Both the position numbers and the translations under genes were made by a program. The notes beneath the pieces are model-generated. The model searched no databases, was not told the origin of the DNA, and saw nothing but the letters and a program-made list of their open reading frames with translations. Shown here one piece after another: positions 6,887-12,706 of a DNA stretch of 13,249 bases (the first letter of the stretch is position 1; each line of letters opens with the position of its first letter). Source of the DNA: an uncultured Acidobacteriota bacterium (GTDB taxonomy: Bacteria; Acidobacteriota; Vicinamibacteria; Vicinamibacterales; UBA8438); contig CALBET010000789.1 in NCBI GenBank assembly GCA_937888665.1, positions 1 to 13,249 on the forward strand, given 5' to 3'.

Positions 6887-8401
6887 CTACTCCTTGCGCA
6901 GCCTGAGAAGTCGCTCTCCGTCCGGCCGGACGATCCGGAGAGTCGCCGTGCGTCCGGACTCGACCTCGTTCAGCTCGCGAATGGCCTCCGCCGCCGTGCC
7001 CACGGTCGTTCGGTTCACGGCCGTGATGACGTCGCCAGGCCGAATCCCACCCATCTGCGCCGCCCCGCCCGGCTCAGCGCTCGTGACCACCGCGCCGGCT
7101 GTGCTCCGCGGCAGTTGCAGCTCGCGGGCCGATTCCGCTGCCAGGTCCTGCAGGGTCATGCCGAACCCGGTGTTCAGGTCCTCGACCCTGACTTGCGAGG
7201 GCTGACCCTCGTCCTCCAGGTCCAGTTCGCCGATGGTGATCGAGAGGCTCGTCGGCTCACCGTTTCGATACACGCCGAAGTCGACCACGGTGCCTGGGCG
7301 GGTATTCACCACCAACTCCTGCAGGCTCTCAATGTCGTCCACGCGCTCGCCATCGAAGCTGACGATGACGTCCTCAAGCGCGAGCGAGGACTTGGCTGCG
7401 GGGCCACCCGGTGCGATGCGCGAGACCAGCGCCCCCATCGGCTCGCTCAGTCCGTGGTCTTGATACCCGTCGTTTGTGAGCGGGATGAGTTCGACCCCGA
7501 TGACTCCGCGAATGACCCGGCCGGTGCGCAGCTGCGGGAGCAGGCTCCGCACCGTGTTGATGGGGACGGCGAAGCCGATCCCGAGGTTGCCGGGTCTGTC
7601 GCTGACAATCGCCGTATTGATGCCGATGACCTCACCCCGCAGATTGAGCAACGGACCGCCGGAGTTACCGGGGTTGATCGCGGCGTCGGTCTGGATGACC
7701 TGTTGGGATCGGCCCCGTATCTGATCGAACGGCCGGCCGACCGCGCTGACCACGCCGACCGTGACCGTGTGGCCGAGCCCGAAGGGGTTGCCGATCGCCA
7801 TGACCCAGTCGCCGGCTTCCATCTGTGTCGAGTCGCCGAAGCTGGCCTCGGCCAGTGGATAGGACGGACGCTCGGTCAACTCGATCAGGGCACTGTCGGT
7901 GAGCCGGTCGCGGCCGACGATGTGGGCTTGGTACGCCTCGTCGTCGTCCAGGAAAAACACCTCGATCTTGGTGGCGCCCTCAACGACGTGGTTGTTGGTG
8001 ACGATGTATCCGGCCTGGTCGATCACGAACCCGGTGCCGGAAGCCACCGTCGGGAGTTCTCGTGACGGCCGCCCCGGCCCGGAGGGCGCTCCGGGTTGCG
8101 GCAGATCGCCAAAGAACTGACGCAACAGGTCGTTGCCCTGACTTTGCGACTCCGTACGGATGTTCACGACCATCGGGCTCTGGGCCTTGGCGATGTCCCG
8201 GAACGTGGTCGCGGTCAGCTGACCGGTGATCGGGGCGCTGTTCATCGCCGGGAGCGACGTGTTGACGGTCCGCGGTGCGGTGGAGGCCTGCGCCGCGGAA
8301 CTCGATACAAGATCCAGCCTCGCGGTGATCACCGCACCGACCGCCAATGACGTCACGGCGATCAGCGCTCCGGAAAAGAGCGTGTGCTTACCTGTTGCCA
8401 T
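6887..8401 (-). CDS. HtrA/DegP/DegQ-type serine protease with two PDZ domains
   Basis: Envelope protease/chaperone that degrades misfolded periplasmic proteins. A hydrophobic segment at about 8-27 (LFSGALIAVTSLAVGAVITA) is a signal peptide or membrane anchor. The trypsin-like domain has the triad His138 (TNNHVV), Asp169 (LTDSAL) and Ser247 (NPGNSGGP). Two PDZ domains follow, about 298-395 and 400-504, each ending with the usual G(D/E)DVI / PGDVI-type carboxylate-binding segment. The length of 504 aa is typical. I chose the ATG at 8401 because GGAGGG sits 5 bases upstream; an ATG at 8419 precedes that ribosome binding site and would read through it. It starts 23 bases after the M24 peptidase stop and is followed 7 bases later by the methyltransferase gene, so it is the second gene of the operon. 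Confidence 0.95.
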   Translation of the reverse strand: MATGKHTLFSGALIAVTSLAVGAVITARLDLVSSSAAQASTAPRTVNTSLPAMNSAPITGQLTATTFRDIAKAQSPMVVNIRTESQSQGNDLLRQFFGDLPQPGAPSGPGRPSRELPTVASGTGFVIDQAGYIVTNNHVVEGATKIEVFFLDDDEAYQAHIVGRDRLTDSALIELTERPSYPLAEASFGDSTQMEAGDWVMAIGNPFGLGHTVTVGVVSAVGRPFDQIRGRSQQVIQTDAAINPGNSGGPLLNLRGEVIGINTAIVSDRPGNLGIGFAVPINTVRSLLPQLRTGRVIRGVIGVELIPLTNDGYQDHGLSEPMGALVSRIAPGGPAAKSSLALEDVIVSFDGERVDDIESLQELVVNTRPGTVVDFGVYRNGEPTSLSITIGELDLEDEGQPSQVRVEDLNTGFGMTLQDLAAESARELQLPRSTAGAVVTSAEPGGAAQMGGIRPGDVITAVNRTTVGTAAEAIRELNEVESGRTATLRIVRPDGERLLRLRKE

Positions 8402-8424
8402 CGTGTCCCTCCACACCATATACC

Positions 8425-9606
8425 CTATATCAACGCTCGGATTTCCGTCTGCCGCGGACCGGTGACGGTCGCCGAATGCTCACTCACGTGCAGATTGATC
8501 TCGGTTCGGACGCCGAAGTCCTCGAAATATACCCCTGGTTCGACGGTGACCGCGGTCCCCGGTAGCAGGCGGCGGTCGTCGTGGGTCTCGAAGTCGTCCA
8601 GGTGCACGCCGTTGCCGTGCACCTCCTCGCCAAGGCTGTGCCCCGTGCGATGAAGAAACTGGTCACCGTATCCGGCCTCGGTGATGTGGTCGCGGGCAAC
8701 CCGGTCGACTTCCCACCCATGGAGCGCACGGCCGGTCTCGGCGGCTTCGCACACGAACGCCACGGCGGCGTCCCGGCCATTCCTGATGACCGCGAACGCG
8801 TCGGCGTATCGCGTGGGCACCGTCGGTCCTGTGTATCCCACCCAGGTGATGTCGGCATACACGGCGCCAGGGCTCTTCAGCTTGCCCCATAAGTCGAGGA
8901 GCAGGACCTCGTCGCGACCGATGACTCGGTGACGCTGCGCCGTCGGCAGGTAGTGTGGGTCACCCGCGTTTTCTTGCGCGGCGACGACCGGACGCGAGTC
9001 GCTCACGAGTGCGGCGTCACCGAACCAGCCGGCCATGGCGTCCTGCACCTCGAACTCGGTCACCGGAGTGCCGTCGCGCATCCGGTCCGTCACCATCGCG
9101 AACGCCCGGTCCTTGATGTCATACAGCGCCGCGGACGCCGTCCTGTGTGACGCGAGCGCCGCGTCACTCCAGACCGCCTCGAACCGCTGCACGAGGTCTC
9201 CAGACGAGCGCACGTCGACGCCCAGCGCGCGCACCGCGTCGACGGTACCGGCGTCCACCCGCGACACATACGGGATCGCGCAACCTGGCGAATACTCCAT
9301 CGCCACGTTGTCGCACCCGGCCACCAGTGTCCGGAGACCGGCGTCGAGTTGGCCGTGGCTCGCGTAGCGAATATTGTCGCCCGGGAGGTGGTCGAGACGA
9401 TCCCGCTCGATCGCGTGTACCAGGGCGCGCGGCGCGCCTTCAGCCGGAATGAGGTAGTACCACCGCCGCGTGGTCAGTTTGGTGCCGTCACTCAATCCGG
9501 CGATCCGTCGGGCGATCGGGTTGGAGCCGTGAAAGTCGTACAGGAGCCAGCCGTCGAGGCCATCTTTCCGAAGCGCGTCTTGTATGGCCGACAAGTCGAA
9601 GGGCAT
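8425..9606 (-). CDS. M24-family metallopeptidase (Xaa-Pro aminopeptidase/dipeptidase-like)
   Basis: Pita-bread-fold peptidase that probably removes N-terminal residues before proline. The 393-aa protein has a creatinase-type N-terminal domain (about 1-150) and a complete catalytic domain with all five metal ligands: Asp238 (LLLDLWG), Asp252 (YADITW), His323 (TGHSLGEEVHGNG), Glu356 (TVEPGVYF) and Glu369 (VRTEINLHV). No signal peptide is visible, so it should be cytoplasmic. The ATG at 9606 is preferred because the N-terminus then starts at the conserved MPFDLSAIQDALRKDGLDGWLLYDFHG. Frames from 9630 or 9675 add unconserved residues. No Shine-Dalgarno is present; instead a TATACT hexamer lies 7 bases before the ATG, which suggests a leaderless mRNA. 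First gene of a six-gene minus-strand run. Confidence 0.92.
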   Translation of the reverse strand: MPFDLSAIQDALRKDGLDGWLLYDFHGSNPIARRIAGLSDGTKLTTRRWYYLIPAEGAPRALVHAIERDRLDHLPGDNIRYASHGQLDAGLRTLVAGCDNVAMEYSPGCAIPYVSRVDAGTVDAVRALGVDVRSSGDLVQRFEAVWSDAALASHRTASAALYDIKDRAFAMVTDRMRDGTPVTEFEVQDAMAGWFGDAALVSDSRPVVAAQENAGDPHYLPTAQRHRVIGRDEVLLLDLWGKLKSPGAVYADITWVGYTGPTVPTRYADAFAVIRNGRDAAVAFVCEAAETGRALHGWEVDRVARDHITEAGYGDQFLHRTGHSLGEEVHGNGVHLDDFETHDDRRLLPGTAVTVEPGVYFEDFGVRTEINLHVSEHSATVTGPRQTEIRALI

Positions 9607-9613
9607 GGCGTCG

Positions 9614-9619
9614 AGTATA
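9614..9619 (-). promoter_or_regulatory. -10-like hexamer directly before the M24 gene (leaderless candidate)
   Basis: TATACT (5 of 6 to TATAAT) is followed by exactly 7 bases and then the ATG at 9606. A transcript initiated from it would begin at or next to the start codon. There is no -35 match and no ribosome binding site. Confidence 0.45.
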
Positions 9620-9797
9620 GCAGTGGGCATGGCGGGTAGCCGTGGCGGCCGTGCGTCGGCCCATCGGACTGCCATGTGGTTATGACGCGCGATCGTGGGT
9701 GACGGTCGGTACGATGCTGTCGGCGGTCCTGTTCAGCGGCGCGGCCAGCCCGGTGCGGGCACTCCAGGCTTGTGCGCGGGGCCGGCCGTGTACGTAA

Positions 9798-9834
9798 GTC
9801 GCGCCCGCGAACACCGAGGGTTCGCGGGCGCGAC
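9798..9834 (-). terminator. Strong 15-bp hairpin after the lipoprotein gene, probable terminator
   Basis: A perfect 15-bp stem (9798-9812 with 9820-9834) has a 7-base loop and is almost all G and C. It begins 24 bases past the stop of the gene ending at 9858. On the minus strand it is followed by CTTACGTAC, so the T-tract is poor. Position and strength favour a terminator or 3'-end-protecting hairpin. The remainder of the 251-bp gap to the M24 gene shows nothing else but the -10-like site. Confidence 0.6.
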
Positions 9835-9857
9835 GGAACAGCCCGGTCGGAGGATGC

Positions 9858-10415
9858 CTACTGCGCTTCTGATTCCGCTTCCACCTCGATCAACACGCCA
9901 TCCTTGACGATGGCGGTCGCCTCGTCCATCTCTTCGAACTCAGTGGCTTCGATGACCCCGCCCTGATGACTGAACTCGTAGTTGCTCCGGGTCGCACGTG
10001 CATTCCGTGGCACGTTCAGCGTGACCTCGATGATCTCGTTCTTAAGCAGCGGGCGTTTCATTCGAAACGTGCCGCCGGTCAGCGTGTCACCGTTGTCGTC
10101 GTACCAGAACTCGTTCACCTTGAATCCGGCCAGCGGCGCGGTGGAGACGTTCTGGATCCGGAACGTGGTGACGATGGTACCGCTCTGTCGAGTGGAGCGT
10201 GGCGGCAGGTAGCCGATCTGGCCGGGACCCCGCAGGACCGCGACGAGACGTGAGTCCTCGCCGACCTGGTCGAGGAGCGGACGAAGCTGCACGGTCGGGG
10301 CCGACATTTCGACGACGGGCGCGCCGTCCTCAACTTCAGCCCCGCCGCCGCATCCAACCGAAGCTACCCCGACGATAGAAAAACCAACTAGCGCCGCAAC
10401 ATTCAGGCGTCTCAT
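9858..10415 (-). CDS. Exported protein of unknown function, probable lipoprotein
   Basis: I do not recognise a named family. The 185-aa product begins MRRLNVAALVGFSIVGVASVGCGGG, with basic residues, a hydrophobic core and a cysteine at 22, which reads as a signal peptide. The residues before Cys (SVG) are not the ideal lipobox, so lipidation is probable but not certain. The mature part contains a stretch FRIQNVSTAPLAGFKVNEFWYDDNGDTLTGGTFRMKRPL...EVTLNVPRNARATRSNYEFSH, which looks like an all-beta, immunoglobulin-like domain; an acidic tail follows. The start is well fixed: GGAGGT lies 5 bases before the ATG, and a good sigma70-type promoter is further upstream. A strong hairpin follows the stop, so it is monocistronic. 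Confidence 0.75.
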   Translation of the reverse strand: MRRLNVAALVGFSIVGVASVGCGGGAEVEDGAPVVEMSAPTVQLRPLLDQVGEDSRLVAVLRGPGQIGYLPPRSTRQSGTIVTTFRIQNVSTAPLAGFKVNEFWYDDNGDTLTGGTFRMKRPLLKNEIIEVTLNVPRNARATRSNYEFSHQGGVIEATEFEEMDEATAIVKDGVLIEVEAESEAQ

Positions 10416-10457
10416 TGCTGACCTCCGGTTTGCATCATAACCACATTGTGAACGCGG

Positions 10458-10486
10458 ATTATATGGTGCGCGGGTAAAAACCTCAA
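10458..10486 (-). promoter_or_regulatory. Sigma70-type promoter of the lipoprotein gene
   Basis: On the minus strand, -35 TTGAGG (10486-10481, 4 of 6) is separated by 17 bases from a perfect -10 TATAAT (10463-10458). Transcription would start near 10451, giving a leader of about 35 bases that carries the GGAGGT ribosome binding site. This is the best promoter match I noticed in the window. Confidence 0.75.
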
Positions 10487-10503
10487 CAACGGGCTCAGGT
10501 AGA

Positions 10504-10962
10504 TCACATCTCGCCGTTCCAGTCTTCAGGTTCGGCGTGGCTCGTGCGGAAAATCTCGAGGTGCCACTTGCCCCCGCCCCACGGCTCGATGATCTCCGCG
10601 GCGACAGCGTCCACGAGCAGTTCCGCGAACGAGCGCCCCTCCGGATCGCCCTCGAGGTGGTACGCGGGTTCGTCCCATCCGAAGCTTGGGTAGAGCACGA
10701 GCGTCAGGAACAAGTCGTACCCGTCGTCGACGACGATGACCTGACCGCAGGGACGTTTGAGCGTCGAGTGGTACACGAGGTATTTCTCTGCGCTGTGGGC
10801 CCGGATGTAGCGTTTGAGGGCGAATTCCCTGGCGACGATGTCTTCGACGGCGATCTTCTTGTCCCAGCACGCGGGGCAGTACTTCGCGTCGCCACCCGGC
10901 TCAGAGACATCCTTCGCGCCGCAGAGCGCACATCGCGGCTGGGCCGCCGACCGTGGAGCCAT
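10504..10962 (-). CDS. Zinc-ribbon-like protein of unknown function
   Basis: Unrecognised 152-aa protein. Two CxxC pairs (C11-C14, CALC; C29-C32, CPAC) near the N-terminus form a probable zinc ribbon or knuckle. A soluble domain follows, with AREFALKRYIRAHSAEKYLVYHSTL, a DDGYDLFLTLVLYPSFGWDEPAYHLEGD stretch, and an acidic/aromatic tail (EIIEPWGGGKWHLEIFRTSHAEPEDW). No membrane segment or signal peptide is visible, so it should be cytosolic. The ATG at 10962 has no Shine-Dalgarno, but TGCTAAGAT (extended -10 form) ends 7 bases before it, suggesting a leaderless transcript. Its stop lies 18 bases upstream of the promoter of the next gene, so the two are close but separately promoted. Function should not be guessed from the zinc motif alone. 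Confidence 0.75.
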   Translation of the reverse strand: MAPRSAAQPRCALCGAKDVSEPGGDAKYCPACWDKKIAVEDIVAREFALKRYIRAHSAEKYLVYHSTLKRPCGQVIVVDDGYDLFLTLVLYPSFGWDEPAYHLEGDPEGRSFAELLVDAVAAEIIEPWGGGKWHLEIFRTSHAEPEDWNGEM

Positions 10963-10969
10963 GTAGCCG

Positions 10970-10978
10970 ATCTTAGCA
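10970..10978 (-). promoter_or_regulatory. Extended -10-like element directly before the zinc-ribbon gene
   Basis: TGCTAAGAT has TG one base before TAAGAT (4 of 6 to TATAAT), followed by 7 bases and the ATG at 10962. No -35 or ribosome binding site is visible. It is a candidate leaderless promoter. Confidence 0.35.
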
Positions 10979-11055
10979 GGCTGCCGGGAGCGGCGTCAGC
11001 TGTCCCGCTGGAGCGGCCACCGGATGGCGCCCCGACCGGGATGTTCACCACGGAC

Positions 11056-11064
11056 TGCTAGACT
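11056..11064 (+). promoter_or_regulatory. Extended -10-like element directly before the VOC gene
   Basis: TGCTAGACT (TG, one base, TAGACT, 4 of 6 to TATAAT) ends 6 bases before the GTG at 11071. The plus-strand transcript would start at or near the GTG. This supports the GTG over the in-frame ATG at 11092. No -35 is recognisable. Confidence 0.35.
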
Positions 11065-11070
11065 GTCTCC

Positions 11071-11469
11071 GTGACCGAGAGACCGACCCACATGGGGCTG
11101 CGTCATCTGGCGTTGTTCACCACGGCGCTCGAGGAGATGACACGTTTTTACGTGGACCGGCTCGGTTTTAGGGTCGAGTGGGAACCTGACGCCGACAACA
11201 TCTACCTCACGTCGGGCAGCGACAATTTGGCATTGCATCGGGCTGATCCCGCCCGGCCCAGGGGGGACGGACCGCTGGACCACCTTGGGCTGTTGGTGCG
11301 TGAACCGGCTGATATCGACCAGTGGGCGGCGTACCTCGACGGGCATGGGGTGCCGCTAAAGGCGCGACCACGCACCCATCGGGACGGCGCTCGGTCGCTC
11401 TACCTGTTCGATCCCGACGGCAACATCATCCAGATCATCTATCACCCGCCGATCAGCGGGGAGCGTTGA
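11071..11469 (+). CDS. Glyoxalase/VOC superfamily protein
   Basis: A 132-aa single-unit vicinal-oxygen-chelate protein with the paired beta-alpha-beta-beta-beta modules. The first module is LRHLALFTTALEEMTRFYVDRLGFRVEWE and the second DHLGLLVREPADIDQWAAYLDGHGVPL, ending LYLFDPDGNIIQIIY. Probable metal ligands are His12, His56 (LALHRA) and His71 (LDHLGL). The fourth position, normally Glu in DPDGNxIE, is Gln121 here. The family includes glyoxalases, extradiol dioxygenases and antibiotic-binding or -modifying proteins; the substrate cannot be told. It is the only plus-strand gene in the window, set divergently from the zinc-ribbon gene and converging on the phosphorylase remnant. GTG start chosen on the -10-like element; ATG at 11092 is the alternative. 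Confidence 0.87.
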   Translation: MTERPTHMGLRHLALFTTALEEMTRFYVDRLGFRVEWEPDADNIYLTSGSDNLALHRADPARPRGDGPLDHLGLLVREPADIDQWAAYLDGHGVPLKARPRTHRDGARSLYLFDPDGNIIQIIYHPPISGER

Positions 11470-11502
11470 GCGGCACGCTTTAGACGGGGCTGCGCCCCGA
11501 AC

Positions 11503-11554
11503 CCCCGCGGCCGCTCCGTGGGGACCCCGAGTGCCCCACTCCGCGGCCGCGGGG
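11503..11554. repeat. Large imperfect GC-rich inverted repeat between convergent genes
   Basis: CCCCGCGGCCGC at 11503-11514 pairs perfectly with 11543-11554. After a small internal mismatch, TGGGG at 11519-11523 pairs with CCCCA at 11534-11538, leaving a 10-base loop. A small separate hairpin (CGGGGC TGC GCCCCG) precedes it at 11485-11499. Lying between converging transcripts, it could block read-through on either strand. Confidence 0.6.
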
Positions 11555-11584
11555 CGCGCATTCTCGCGCGCCCTGACGTTTTCT
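11552..11584 (+). terminator. Intrinsic-type terminator downstream of the VOC gene
   Basis: An 8-bp stem GGGCGCGC (11552-11559) pairs with GCGCGCCC (11566-11573) around the loop ATTCTC. It is followed by TGACG and then TTTTCT. The T-tract starts 5 bases after the stem, so it is somewhat imperfect. It overlaps the larger inverted repeat by a few bases, so the two structures are alternative folds. Confidence 0.6.
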
Positions 11585-11603
11585 CGGACCTGCTGAGTCC
11601 AAG

Positions 11604-12580
11604 CTAGGGAGTGGTCCCGCGAATCGCCGGCGCGTACAGGCGCTCCACGTAGTCCTTCACCACGCGCCGCGTCGTGAAGCAGGGTGCCCCGGTGCGGATG
11701 GCCTGACGGACGAAAGCCAGCCATCGTCTTGGGAGTCCGTCGCTATCCCGCTCGTAGAACGCGGGGACGACATCGCGCTCAAGCAGCGCGTACAGGGCTT
11801 CGGCGTCGGCGGCGTCAGTTGCCTCGTCGTCAGCCTGCGCGCCTCCGTCGATCAGCCAGCCGTTGTCTCCAGTGTAGCCCTCCGCCCACCACCCGTCACC
11901 GACGCTCAGATGCGGGACGCCGTTGAGCGCCGCCTTCATTCCGCTGGTGCCGCTGGCCTCCAGCGGCTTCCGAGGGGTGTTGAGCCACACGTCGCAGCCC
12001 TGCACGAGGAAGTGGGCGACATGCAGATCGTAGTCATCGACGAACGCGACCCGCCCGCCGAAGGCGGAGTCGAGCGCTCGCTGATACACACGCTGGAGTT
12101 GGTGTTTGCCGGGGTCGTCGGCCGGGTGCGCCTTGCCCGCGAAGACCAACTGGACGGGCCGCTTTGCGGTCCTGAGAATCGGCGCCCACATCCTTCGAGT
12201 GACGTCGGCGTGCAGCTCGCTGACGGCGTTGACCTGTCCTGCCGTGCGGAGCGCCAGCGCCGTCATGTTGAATCGCGGGCCGTCGCCGCTGTCATAGTGA
12301 CCAAGTTCCAGGAACGCGTCCCGATGCGGCGCAAGGGGTCTCGTGCGGCGTTCGCGAGACGGGTGGCTGGGAGCAGCCTGAGCATACGCACCGGGTTGTG
12401 GTCCGTCGCGCGCCAGAGCGTATAGTCCAGCCGCCTGAACACCTGGCGGGCGTTCGGATTCCAGGTCCACCACAGGTCGAGCGCGAGCTCGCCCAATCGT
12501 GCGACGCGCGGGGGGAGAGGGGCGAGCCCGTCGAGGTCGATAGCTGTCATGAACGTGCTGTCCCACTGCTCCCTTGTCAC
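11604..12580 (-). pseudogene. glgP: Alpha-glucan phosphorylase remnant with two internal deletions and a frame change
   Basis: The family releases glucose-1-phosphate from glycogen or maltodextrin using PLP and is usually over 800 aa. Here 12580 to about 12330 encodes the N-terminal DUF3417-type segment (PPRVARLGELALDLWWTWNP, then LDYTLWRATDHNPVRMLRLLPATRLANAARDP). The frame then stops being family-like, and at about 12325 a different frame resumes in mid-protein: LELGHYDSGDGPRFNMTALALR, then VSELHADVTRRMW. That jumps directly, in frame near 12188, to RPVQLVFAGKAHPADDPGK, skipping the NGVHxxTW and IGFARRFATYKR blocks normally found between them. The rest is intact, including the PLP-lysine segment SGTSGMKAALNGVPHLSVGDGWW (Lys codon 11934-11936) and a normal C-terminus. 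Only about 360 codons remain, so activity is very unlikely. An assembly collapse is the alternative to real decay. GTG 12580 or ATG 12550 could be the old start. Confidence 0.85.
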
Positions 12581-12706
12581 GCCTGTTCAGCCGGGCGCCG
12601 CGCTACCGACTTATGCAACGAATTACCGTTCCAGGGGACGACACCACGACGACCACCGACGTGCCGGCGCCACCGCGGATGACGGCGAGAACGTGTTCAC
12701 GCCGTC
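12581..12706. other. Short intergenic gap between nadK and the phosphorylase remnant
   Basis: The 126 bases between the nadK stop and the glgP start contain no recognisable gene, strong hairpin with T-tract, or clear promoter. Reading frames crossing it are not protein-like. Confidence 0.5.

Noticed and set aside
6812..8065. 417-codon open frame on the plus strand opposite htrA
   Set aside because: The htrA protein on the other strand has complete catalytic motifs and PDZ domains. The plus frame is a mirror of its codon bias with no recognisable domain.
10537..11061. 174-codon plus-strand frame opposite the zinc-ribbon gene
   Set aside because: The minus-strand protein has paired CxxC motifs and balanced composition. 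The plus frame does not look protein-like and ends within the VOC promoter region.
12326..12345. A simple sequencing frameshift as the whole explanation of the split phosphorylase
   Set aside because: A one-base error could change the frame but cannot account for the missing middle of the protein or for the second, in-frame loss near 12188.
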